Assembly: GCF_002195995.1 (NCBI RefSeq)
Contig: NZ_NHON01000014.1
Location: 1 to 64,000, forward strand
Origin: Inquilinus limosus
Lineage (GTDB): Bacteria; Pseudomonadota; Alphaproteobacteria; DSM-16000; Inquilinaceae
Reading direction: 5' to 3'
DNA length: 64,000 bases
The notes beneath the pieces were generated by a model, which did no database searches, was not told the origin of the DNA, and worked only from the letters and a program-made list of their open reading frames with translations. A program made the translations under genes and the position numbers. How positions within the stretch are numbered: the first letter of the stretch is position 1; each line of letters begins with the position of its first letter. Below are positions 1 through 6,918 of the stretch, piece after piece.

Positions 1-298
1 CTGCCGCGGGTGGAGCGCGGCGCATCCCGGTCGGCCGGGACAGCGGCCCCGGCGGCGTCAGCCCGACCGACCTCGCCGCCTTCCGCCATCGGCCCGGCGG
101 TCAGGGCTTCGGAGCCGGGGCCTCCGGCTCCGGCCGCCCCGGCGCCGGCCGCTCCTGCTCCCGCGACCGCGCCGGAGGCCCCGGCTCCGAAGCCCTGACC
201 GCCGGGCCGATGGCGGAAGGCGGCGAGGTCGGTCGGGCTGACGCCGCCGGGGCCGCTGTCCCGGCCGACCGGGATGCGCCGCGCTCCACCCGCGGCAG
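1..298. repeat. Perfect 128-bp inverted repeat at the window edge
   Basis: Bases 1-128 are the exact reverse complement of 171-298, with a 42-base spacer (129-170). Base i pairs with base 299-i, and the match breaks at 129/170. The left arm touches base 1, so the true repeat may extend outside the window. The right arm carries the start codon and first codons of the MFS gene at 210, so the left arm encodes the same N-terminus on the minus strand, running off the edge. It could be a genuine inverted duplication or a fold-back artefact at a contig end. Confidence 0.95.
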
Positions 299-1487
299 CC
301 GGCGCGGCCTCGACTGGTTCGTGTTCTTCGTCGCCGACGTCCAGACCGGCTTCGGCGCCTTCGTCGCGGTGTTCCTGACGACGCAGCGCTGGACCCAGGT
401 CGATATCGGCCTGGTCCTCACCGTCAGCGGCCTGGTCGGGCTGGTCGGCCAGGTGCCGCTCGGCGCCTTCGTCGACTCGGTCAGGTCGGTGCGGGCGACG
501 GCCGCGGCGGCGCTGGCGGCGATCGGCGTCAGCGCCTTCGCCTTCGCCGCCTGGCCGATCTTCCCGGTGGTGCTGGCTTCGCGCGTGCTGCATGCGGCGG
601 CCAGCTGCATCGTCAGCTTCGCCATCGTCTCGCTCAGCCTCGGCCTGGCCGGCCCGGCGGGGATGAGCGAGCGGCTGGGCCGCAACGCCGCCTTCGCCTC
701 GGCCGGCACCGGCATCGCCGCCGCGGTTATGGGGCTGTGCGGCCAGTACCTGTCCAGCCAGGCGGTGTTCTTCCTGGCGGCGGCGCTGGTGGCGCCGGCG
801 CTGTTCGCCCTGACCCGGATCCGGCCGCAGGAGATCCGGCCGGCGCCGGCCCCGCCGCGGGGGGGGGGCAAGGGGCTGAAGGCCTCGGCCGCCGGCCTCG
901 CCGCGCTGGGGCGCAACCGCACGCTGGTGGTCTTCGCCGGCTGCATCGCCATGTTCCACCTGGCCAATGCGGCGATGCTGCCGCTGGCCGCCAGCATGGT
1001 GACGCTGCGCTCCAGCCAGGCGGCGACGCTGATGGTGGCGGCCGCGGTGATCGTGCCGCAGCTGACCGTCACCGTGCTGTCGCCCTGGATGGGCCGGGCG
1101 GCGCAGCGCTGGGGACGACGGCCCTTCCTGATCCTCGGCTTCGCGATGCTGGCGGTCCGCGCCTTCCTGTTCTCGCTGACCAGCGATCCGCAGCTGCTGG
1201 TGGCGTTCCAGGTGCTGGACGGGGTGTCGGCGGCGGTGCTGGGCGTGCTGGTGCCGCTGACCATCGCCGACGTCGCCCGCGGCAGCGGCCATTTCAACCT
1301 GGCCCAGGGGCTGGTGGGCTGCGCCATGGGCGTCGGCGCCTCGATCAGCACGCTTCTGGCCGGGGTCGTGACCGACAGCTTCGGCAGCTACGCCGCCTTC
1401 ACCACCCTGGCGGCCGTGGCCGCCGCCGGCCTGGTCCTGATCACGCTGACGATGCCGGAGACGCGGCCGGCCAAGGAGACGGCCTGA
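210..1487 (+). CDS. MFS transporter
   Basis: Encodes a 425-residue major facilitator superfamily permease of the inner membrane; the substrate cannot be read from sequence. About 12 hydrophobic segments are visible. The first begins near residue 34 (GLDWFVFFVADVQTGFG), which resembles a subfamily annotated only as MFS transporter. A charged, Ala/Gly-rich stretch of about 32 residues precedes it. The ATG at 210 lies inside the right arm of the inverted repeat and has no clear Shine-Dalgarno, so both the start and the upstream sequence are uncertain. It ends 38 bases before repeat B1. Confidence 0.85.
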   Translation: MAEGGEVGRADAAGAAVPADRDAPRSTRGSRRGLDWFVFFVADVQTGFGAFVAVFLTTQRWTQVDIGLVLTVSGLVGLVGQVPLGAFVDSVRSVRATAAAALAAIGVSAFAFAAWPIFPVVLASRVLHAAASCIVSFAIVSLSLGLAGPAGMSERLGRNAAFASAGTGIAAAVMGLCGQYLSSQAVFFLAAALVAPALFALTRIRPQEIRPAPAPPRGGGKGLKASAAGLAALGRNRTLVVFAGCIAMFHLANAAMLPLAASMVTLRSSQAATLMVAAAVIVPQLTVTVLSPWMGRAAQRWGRRPFLILGFAMLAVRAFLFSLTSDPQLLVAFQVLDGVSAAVLGVLVPLTIADVARGSGHFNLAQGLVGCAMGVGASISTLLAGVVTDSFGSYAAFTTLAAVAAAGLVLITLTMPETRPAKETA

Positions 1488-1524
1488 TACGGGCGGTCTT
1501 GAGATCGACTCTCCAGCCCTTCCT

Positions 1525-1616
1525 CGTCATGGCGAGGAGGCGAAGCCGACGTGGCCATCCAGAGGCCGGTGCGAGGGGCCCTGGATGGCCACGCCCCTAC
1601 GGGGCTCGCCATGACG
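1525..1616. repeat. Palindromic repeat, family B copy 1
   Basis: Begins cgtcatggcgag and ends ctcgccatgacg, with an inner gtggccatccag/ctggatggccac dyad. Copies lie at 11812-11901 and 18699-18788. The 24 bases upstream (gatcgactctccagcccttc and neighbours) are also nearly shared with the 18699 copy, so the repeated unit is longer than the hairpin. Confidence 0.85.
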
Positions 1617-1650
1617 ATGTGGGAAGCGTCATCGTCAACGAGAGCGGGTA

Positions 1651-2070
1651 CTACAGCTCCGGCGCGAAGCGGGTGCGCAGCTCCTCTGGGATCGGGAAGG
1701 ACTGGCGCGTCTCCAGGTCGAACATCGCGCTCACCGTCTCCGCCGTCGCGTGGCAGCGGTCGCCGACGAACAGCGCCTGGGCATAGGTGAAGGACTTGCC
1801 GCCCAGCTTCACCATGCGGGTGCCGATGCGCACATCGTTCGGCCAGGTCAGCTCGCGCAGGAAGTTCATGGTGATGCGCACCACCACGGCGCCGCGGCTC
1901 TTGCCCAGATGGATGCCGGCGTCGCGGAAGAAGTGCAGCCGCGCCGTCTCGAAATAGACGCCGTAGGCGTTGTTGTTCACATGGCCCAGCGCGTCGGTGT
2001 CGGAGTAGCGCACGCGCTCCTCCGCCCAATGCGGGTAGGAGGCGGGGTCGGTCGGGTCGAACTCGGTCAT
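1651..2070 (-). CDS. Acyl-CoA thioesterase, 4HBT hotdog family
   Basis: A 139-residue single hotdog-fold thioesterase, predicted to hydrolyse acyl-CoA thioesters in the cytoplasm. The N-terminal half has the typical segment VRYSDTDALGHVNNNAYGVY, in which the Asp after Ser and the GHVNN stretch match the catalytic-loop motif of 4-hydroxybenzoyl-CoA thioesterase-like proteins. Length fits the family (about 130-150). The ATG at 2070 is chosen because the protein then starts just before the domain; the longer open frame upstream shows no domain. It is divergent from the cupin gene at 2209. The acyl substrate is unknown. Confidence 0.85.
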   Translation of the reverse strand: MTEFDPTDPASYPHWAEERVRYSDTDALGHVNNNAYGVYFETARLHFFRDAGIHLGKSRGAVVVRITMNFLRELTWPNDVRIGTRMVKLGGKSFTYAQALFVGDRCHATAETVSAMFDLETRQSFPIPEELRTRFAPEL

Positions 2071-2208
2071 TCTGCTCTCCGGACAGGCTGCCCGCGACAT
2101 AGCCCCGAATCGGCGGCGGAGGGAAGCCGCAGCTTGTCGCGAGACAAGGTCGCCCGCGGGGCCGGATCGGGCTAGCCTTCCCGGACCAGGGACCACAGGA
2201 GAAGCGCC

Positions 2209-2550
2209 ATGAGCGCCGAGCAGGATTGGCTGGTCACGGTCGCCGGGACCGAGGCCCTGTTCCCCGCGCCGCCGGCCGAGCAGTTCCTCTACCGGCTGCA
2301 GCACGGCACCATGAAGGCCGGGCTGTACGCCCCGCGCGGCACCGACCCGCAGGGGCCGCACAAGCGCGACGAGCTCTATGTCGTCTGGCGCGGCAGCGGC
2401 ACCTTCTGCCGCGACGGCGAGCGGAAACCGTTCGGACCGGGTGACGTGATCTTCGTTCCGGCCCATATGGAGCATCGGTTCGAGGATTTCAGCGATGACT
2501 TTGCGACATGGGTGATCTTCTGGGGCCCGGAGGGCGGGGAGACGAGCTAG
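2209..2550 (+). CDS. Small cupin-domain protein
   Basis: A 113-residue single-domain cupin. Cupin motif 1 is represented around residues 44-58 (GPHKRDELYVVWRGSG) and motif 2 around 75-90 (GDVIFVPAHMEHRFED), giving His and Glu residues suitable for a metal site, although motif 1 has only one His. A Shine-Dalgarno-like aggaga lies just upstream of the ATG. Its last 43 bases overlap the start of the GH1-like gene at 2508, so the two are probably translationally coupled. Small cupins can be isomerases, dioxygenases or sugar-binding proteins; the role is not determinable. Confidence 0.8.
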   Translation: MSAEQDWLVTVAGTEALFPAPPAEQFLYRLQHGTMKAGLYAPRGTDPQGPHKRDELYVVWRGSGTFCRDGERKPFGPGDVIFVPAHMEHRFEDFSDDFATWVIFWGPEGGETS

Positions 2551-3725
2551 AGCCGGCGCGGCCGGCCATCGTCTGGGGTGCCGATCTCGGCGCGCCGGCA
2601 ACACCGCTTCAGGAGGCCGAGGCACTGCGCCTGGCTGCCGAGATGGGCGCCGCCGCCGGCCGTTTCGCGATCGACTGGGCGGCGCTGCAGCCGGAGGGGC
2701 GCGGCAGGCTCGATCCCGTGGCGCTGGCCGGGCTCGACCGCCGGGTCGACGCGCTGGGCGAGGCCGGGCTGGCTCCCTGGCCGCTGCTGGCCCCGGCGCG
2801 GCTGCCGCGCGACCTCCGCATCCGCGGCGGCTGGACGGCGCGCGACACGGCCTGGCGCTTTGCCGAATTCGCCTGCCGCGTCGCCGGCCGGATCGGCGAC
2901 CGCATGGCCGCGCTGGTCATCGATGCCGGCGCGCCGGGCTTCGCCCGCGACGAGACGGTGCAGCGCGACCGGCCGGTCGGCATGGCCGAGGACACGGCTT
3001 TCCGCGCCGCGCTGCATCACCTGCTGCTGGGCCGCGGCCTGGCGCTGTCGGCGCTGCGGCAGGAGAGCGGGCGCTGGCGCCTGGGCGCCGCCCTGGCCGG
3101 GCCGCCGCCCGACCCCTGGGACGACACGCTGGCCTCCGCCGACGCCGTGGCGATCGCCGAGGCGCTGGGCTGGGAGGCCTCGGTCGCGACCCTGCGCGAC
3201 GGCCGGTATCCCGAGCTGGCGGCCGAGCGGCTGGGCCGGCTGGTGGAGGAGGATGACGAGACGCGCTGCCGCGGCCCGGTGGACCTGCTGCTGCTCGACC
3301 ATACCGGGCCGCTCTGGGCCCGGATGGATGCGGCCGCTCCCGGCGGCGTGGACCTGGTGGGCCGGCCGCGCGGCGGTGCGGTGCCGGGGAGCGCCGGCCC
3401 CGACTCGCTGCGCCGGGAGCTCGACCGGCTGGCCGTGTCCTGGCCGAAGCTGTCGCTCCACCTGACCTTGCGGATCGCGGCCGAGGACCCGCCGCCGCGC
3501 GAGGGGCGGGTCGAGGATGGCGCCCGGATCGACGGGCTGGAGGCGCATCTGGAGGCGGCCGCGACCGCCTTCGCCGCCGGGCTGAAGCTGGCGACGCTGT
3601 TCCTCGGCCCGGTGCTGGACGACGGCACCACGCCGCCGGCCGGCCTTGCGGCCTGGGACAGGCGGGCCGACGCGCCGCTGCCCAAGGACAGCTGGCGCCG
3701 GCTGCAGCGCCGGATCCGGGGATAG
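2508..3725 (+). CDS. GH1-like protein lacking catalytic glutamates (putative pseudoenzyme)
   Basis: A 405-residue protein with the fold signature of family 1 glycoside hydrolases: RFAIDWAALQPEGRG near residue 52, LAPWPLLAPARLPRDL near 87, GGWTARDTAWRFAEFACRVA at about 106, and ALHHLLLGRGLALSALR near 167. The acid/base motif expected as NEP is replaced by DAGAP at about 139-143, and no ENG nucleophile motif is seen in the C-terminal half. It is also shorter than typical GH1 (about 450). I therefore expect carbohydrate binding or another role rather than beta-glucosidase activity. The start is inferred from overlap with the upstream cupin; no strong Shine-Dalgarno is visible. Confidence 0.65.
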   Translation: MGDLLGPGGRGDELEPARPAIVWGADLGAPATPLQEAEALRLAAEMGAAAGRFAIDWAALQPEGRGRLDPVALAGLDRRVDALGEAGLAPWPLLAPARLPRDLRIRGGWTARDTAWRFAEFACRVAGRIGDRMAALVIDAGAPGFARDETVQRDRPVGMAEDTAFRAALHHLLLGRGLALSALRQESGRWRLGAALAGPPPDPWDDTLASADAVAIAEALGWEASVATLRDGRYPELAAERLGRLVEEDDETRCRGPVDLLLLDHTGPLWARMDAAAPGGVDLVGRPRGGAVPGSAGPDSLRRELDRLAVSWPKLSLHLTLRIAAEDPPPREGRVEDGARIDGLEAHLEAAATAFAAGLKLATLFLGPVLDDGTTPPAGLAAWDRRADAPLPKDSWRRLQRRIRG

Positions 3726-3852
3726 CGATGATCGTGGCGGCGGCGGAGGGCGGAGGAACCGGACGGGCCGTGCCGCGTTGATTCGTCACGCCGCGGGGGG
3801 ACGCCGCGACGCCGTCGCAGCGCCAGCCCGCGGCCTGATGGAGTATCAGGTC

Positions 3853-4161
3853 ATGTCTCGGACCCGTCTGCGCCGGCTGGTGCTGGCCGGTGCCCTGGCG
3901 GCCGCCGCGGTCGGCCTCGGCGGCTGCTACGCCTATCCGGTCGGCTATGCCGGCTACGACACCTACGGCTATGACGACTACGCCTATGCCGCGCCGGGCG
4001 GCTATTACGGCTATTCGCGGCCCTATGCGTATCGCCCCTACTACAACTACAGCCGGCCACGCGGCTACAGCGGGTACTATCCACGCTACTATCGCTATCC
4101 GCGCTACGGCTATCGCGGATATGGCGGCTATGGCAGCTGGGACCGCGGCAGCCGGCGCTAG
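3853..4161 (+). CDS. Tyr/Gly-rich small lipoprotein
   Basis: A 102-residue secreted protein. Residues 1-24 form a lipoprotein signal ending in a lipobox GLGGC, with the lipidated Cys at 25. The mature part is a low-complexity run of Tyr, Gly, Arg, Pro and Asp (repeated GY, YG, PYAY and RYYRYP units). An ATG 15 bases upstream (3838) is in frame, but GGAG at 3840-3843 is well spaced for 3853. Similar short Tyr-rich lipoproteins exist in alphaproteobacteria without known function; an envelope structural role is conceivable. Confidence 0.7.
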   Translation: MSRTRLRRLVLAGALAAAAVGLGGCYAYPVGYAGYDTYGYDDYAYAAPGGYYGYSRPYAYRPYYNYSRPRGYSGYYPRYYRYPRYGYRGYGGYGSWDRGSRR

Positions 4162-4171
4162 GCCGGCCCGG

Positions 4172-4966
4172 TCAGGTGACCCAGCCCAGCGCCGCCGCGC
4201 CCAGCAGCAGCGCGCCGAAGATGATGCGGTAGATGGCGAAGGCGGTGAAGCGGTGCGTCTGGATGTAGCCCAGCAACCACTTCACCGCGACGAAGGCGGT
4301 GATGGTTGAGACCACGAAGGCGATGCCCAGCGCGGTCCAGTCCTCGTTCACCCCGCCCTCCTTGAACTGGTCGTACAGCTCCTTGGCGCTGGCCGCATAC
4401 ATGGTCGGGATGCCGACCAGGAAGGCGAATTCGGTGGCCGCGGCGCGGTTGCTGGCGCCGACCAGCATGGCGGCGAAGATCGTGGCGGCCGAGCGCGAGG
4501 TGCCCGGGAAGATGGCGGCGACGATCTGGGCCAGGCCAACGGCGATCGCCACCAGCCAGGTGATCCTGGCGCTGTCCGGCAGCGTTGCCGCCTTCTTCTC
4601 GGCCCAGATCATCCAGACGCCGCCGACGACCAGCGCGATCGCGACCGGCGTGACGGTCGTGGGCAGCTCGAAGCCCAGCTTCTTGATCAGCAGGCCCAGC
4701 ACCCCGGTGATGGCGAAGGCCAGCAGCAGCCGGATGCCGTAATGCCGGTTCTCCGGCCGGCGCCAGCCCAGCACCAGATCGAGGATCCGGCGCCAGTAGA
4801 TGATGGTCACGGCCAGGATGGCGCCGGCCTGGATGACGATGTTGAAGGTGTCCGAGCGCTCGCCCAGCCAGTGCTCGGCAATCAGCAGGTGGCCGGTCGA
4901 CGAGATCGGCAGGAACTCGGTGATGCCCTCGATCACCCCGAGGATGATCGCGCTCAGATAGTCCAA
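4172..4966 (-). CDS. uppP: Undecaprenyl-diphosphatase
   Basis: A 264-residue integral membrane phosphatase that converts undecaprenyl diphosphate to the monophosphate, recycling the lipid carrier for peptidoglycan and other envelope polymers. Both BacA/UppP signatures are present: EGITEFLPISSTGHL at about residues 14-28 and PGTSRSAAT around 157-165, with about eight hydrophobic segments. Length matches the family. It is convergent with the lipoprotein gene (10-base gap) and probably monocistronic. Confidence 0.97.
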   Translation of the reverse strand: MDYLSAIILGVIEGITEFLPISSTGHLLIAEHWLGERSDTFNIVIQAGAILAVTIIYWRRILDLVLGWRRPENRHYGIRLLLAFAITGVLGLLIKKLGFELPTTVTPVAIALVVGGVWMIWAEKKAATLPDSARITWLVAIAVGLAQIVAAIFPGTSRSAATIFAAMLVGASNRAAATEFAFLVGIPTMYAASAKELYDQFKEGGVNEDWTALGIAFVVSTITAFVAVKWLLGYIQTHRFTAFAIYRIIFGALLLGAAALGWVT

Positions 4967-5044
4967 GTCAGTGCTCCGGGGTGAAACGGGCCCGCTCCGC
5001 TTGTGAACGAAGCCGGCGGGTTTGGGAACCCGGCTTCAACCCCT

Positions 5045-5075
5045 GGCGGCGGTTAAAGTTTCGTAACCCGCCGCC
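5045..5075 (-). terminator. Hairpin downstream of the S41-like gene
   Basis: GGCGGCGGTTA (5045-5055) pairs with TAACCCGCCGCC (5064-5075) with one bulged base and an 8-base loop. It starts 9 bases after the stop of the minus-strand gene at 5085. There is no clear U-tract, so factor-independent termination is only probable. Confidence 0.5.
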
Positions 5076-5084
5076 GGCCCGGCC

Positions 5085-6539
5085 TCAACCGCCGGCCTGA
5101 CGCGCGGTGCCGCGGCGGATGGCGATGGCGTCGAAGGCGGGGTCGTGCCCGGCCCGGTAGTCGGCGAAGGTGAAGCCCGTCGGCATGGTCGGCGACAGGT
5201 CGCCCGCGGCGACGCCGTAGATGTAGTTCAGCCAGAAGCAGCGGCCGATCTGCGCCAGCCCGCAGCCATGCTCCCAGTCATGGAACGCGCTGGCATAGCG
5301 GATCGAGAGGCCGGAATTCGGCAGGCTCATACGCCCGCCTTCCGCCCAGAACGCCGTGACGTCGCCCATCGGCTGGCCGACGATCTCGATGTCGCCCAGG
5401 GCGAAATGCTTCAGCCGCGCCAGGGTGGTGATGGCGGCGGAGAAGGTGTCGGGCCCGGTCAGGACATAGATCCGCCCGTCCGGCCCCAGCGCCTCCGGCA
5501 GCCGCCGGGTGAACTCGGCCGTCAGCTCGTAATTGCCGCCGGGGTTGGCGCGCAGGTCGATGATCGCGGCCCTCGGCTGGCGCCGCGCCGCCTCCTCCAC
5601 CACCCCGGCCAGGAAGTCGGACAGGCCGGTGCCGGGATCGTTGCTGACGCTGCGCAGCTCCACGAACAGGGTGCTGGGGTCGGGATAGGCCTGCCAGTAG
5701 GACCGGTCGCCATGCTGCAGGTACAGCGGCAGGGCATCGGCGCCAGACAGGACATGGCGCCAGGGGCCGTCATCCTGCGGCAGCCTGGCGGGCAGCAGGT
5801 CGAGCGCCGGCTGGCGGACCACGCCGTCGCCGCGCATCAGCGGCCGCGGGTCGGCGGCGATGTCGCGGGTGACCCGGCGGCCATCGGCCAGCTGCAGCTC
5901 CAGCGTCGCCGCATCGGGCGACGGCAGCAGGCCCAGGGCGTGCAGCGCCGCCGGGGACGAGATCAGGTCTGCCGACAGCAGCCGCGCCCGGCTGTCCCGG
6001 CCGCCGACATAGGGGCGCAGCGTGCCGGCCAGCGTCTCCGGCGCCTGGCCGCCCAGGGCCAGCACGCGCGCGCCCAGCAGCTCGGCCAGCGCCGCCCGGG
6101 CCGAGACGACGTAGAGGCCGTCATCGAACCAGACCAGGCGCAGCGGCAGCGTGTTCAGCGACCGGCCCATGGAGACGCCGCGGACATAGGTGTGGCCGTT
6201 GCCGGCCAGGGCGACGGCCCGGGTGACGCCCAGCTCGAACCCGGCATCGTCCAGCCCGCCGGGCGCGGCCGCCGAGGCCTGTGCCGCCAGCGCGTCGATC
6301 TGCCGGTTGAACGCCGCAAGAGCCTCCGGCGAGAAGCTGCGGTCGATCTCGGGCAGCCGGCGCAGCCGCTCCAGGTCCTGGCGCTGCGCTTCGGCGCGGC
6401 TGCCGGGCGCCGGCGCGTCGGCCGGCGGCAGCTGCGGGTAGTTCGGCCGGATCACGGCGAGATAGGCGGCCCCCGCCGCCGTCCCGGCCGTCACCATCAG
6501 CGCGGCCCCGATCCAGGCCGCGATCGCCCATCGTCTCAT
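5085..6539 (-). CDS. S41-like serine protease family protein, membrane anchored
   Basis: A 484-residue protein with an N-terminal hydrophobic segment (residues 5-28) that is a signal anchor or signal peptide. The C-terminal half looks like the peptidase S41 (tail-specific protease) core: AIIDLRANPGGNYELTAEF near residue 326 and DTFSAAITTLARLKHF near 365, where the Ser of FSAA sits where the S41 nucleophile is expected. No PDZ domain is obvious. It probably acts in the periplasm. The exact peptidase status is inferred from two motifs only. Upstream lies repeat A1, not an operon partner. Confidence 0.7.
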   Translation of the reverse strand: MRRWAIAAWIGAALMVTAGTAAGAAYLAVIRPNYPQLPPADAPAPGSRAEAQRQDLERLRRLPEIDRSFSPEALAAFNRQIDALAAQASAAAPGGLDDAGFELGVTRAVALAGNGHTYVRGVSMGRSLNTLPLRLVWFDDGLYVVSARAALAELLGARVLALGGQAPETLAGTLRPYVGGRDSRARLLSADLISSPAALHALGLLPSPDAATLELQLADGRRVTRDIAADPRPLMRGDGVVRQPALDLLPARLPQDDGPWRHVLSGADALPLYLQHGDRSYWQAYPDPSTLFVELRSVSNDPGTGLSDFLAGVVEEAARRQPRAAIIDLRANPGGNYELTAEFTRRLPEALGPDGRIYVLTGPDTFSAAITTLARLKHFALGDIEIVGQPMGDVTAFWAEGGRMSLPNSGLSIRYASAFHDWEHGCGLAQIGRCFWLNYIYGVAAGDLSPTMPTGFTFADYRAGHDPAFDAIAIRRGTARQAGG

Positions 6540-6705
6540 AACTGTTCCCCACCCGCTTCACCGGCCGGTCCGGCCGGCCAGGAGGGCTTTGCAACCGCTG
6601 TGCCAGGATGCCGCGAGGACGCATCACTCCGGCTGCCGACAGCACCCGCAGCTCGCTTCTTCAGTCCTCGCTCAGACAAGGAGGCCTTTTCATGGTGCCC
6701 TTCAA

Positions 6706-6792
6706 CGTCATTGCGAGGAGGCGAAGCCGACGAAGCAATCCAGGGGCCGGTTCGCGCTGGCCCTGGATTGCCTCGCTACGCTCGCAATGACG
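6706..6792. repeat. Palindromic repeat, family A copy 1
   Basis: cgtcattgcgaggaggcgaa at the left end and ctacgctcgcaatgacg at the right form a long imperfect hairpin, with ccagggg/ccctgg inside. Other copies are at 26110, 37911, 40412 and, in opposite orientation, 47178. The right flank ggaattctgaaaag is shared with copies 2 and 4. Confidence 0.9.
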
Positions 6793-6888
6793 GTGTTCGG
6801 AATTCTGAAAAGGTCTCGCAACGGGCGAGACTGAAGAGATCCAGCCGGATGGTGTGCGGCTGCGGCAGTCCAAGCCGTGTGGTTGGGC

Positions 6889-6912
6889 GAAAATTCCGCC
6901 GGGCTTCGGCGG
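6889..6912 (-). terminator. Rho-independent terminator of the RND efflux operon
   Basis: Read on the minus strand, a 6-bp stem CCGCCG/CGGCGG (6896-6901 with 6907-6912, loop of 5) is followed by AATTTTC. It starts 6 bases after the stop codon of the pump gene at 6919. GC stem plus T-run is the classic arrangement. Confidence 0.7.
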
Positions 6913-6918
6913 ATTCTC

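Larger units (their letters stand above)
6540..6918. other. Intergenic stretch with repeat and terminator, no gene
   Basis: 379 bases between two minus-strand genes. It holds repeat A1 (6706-6792), its conserved right flank ggaattctgaaaagg, and the terminator at 6889-6912. Short open frames here translate the repeat and show no domain or good ribosome binding site. Confidence 0.6.

Noticed and set aside
5008-5038. Second inverted sequence (agccggcgggtt / aacccggct) upstream of uppP
   Set aside because: The arms need a three-base bulge and there is no tract; not distinct enough to call a terminator or operator.
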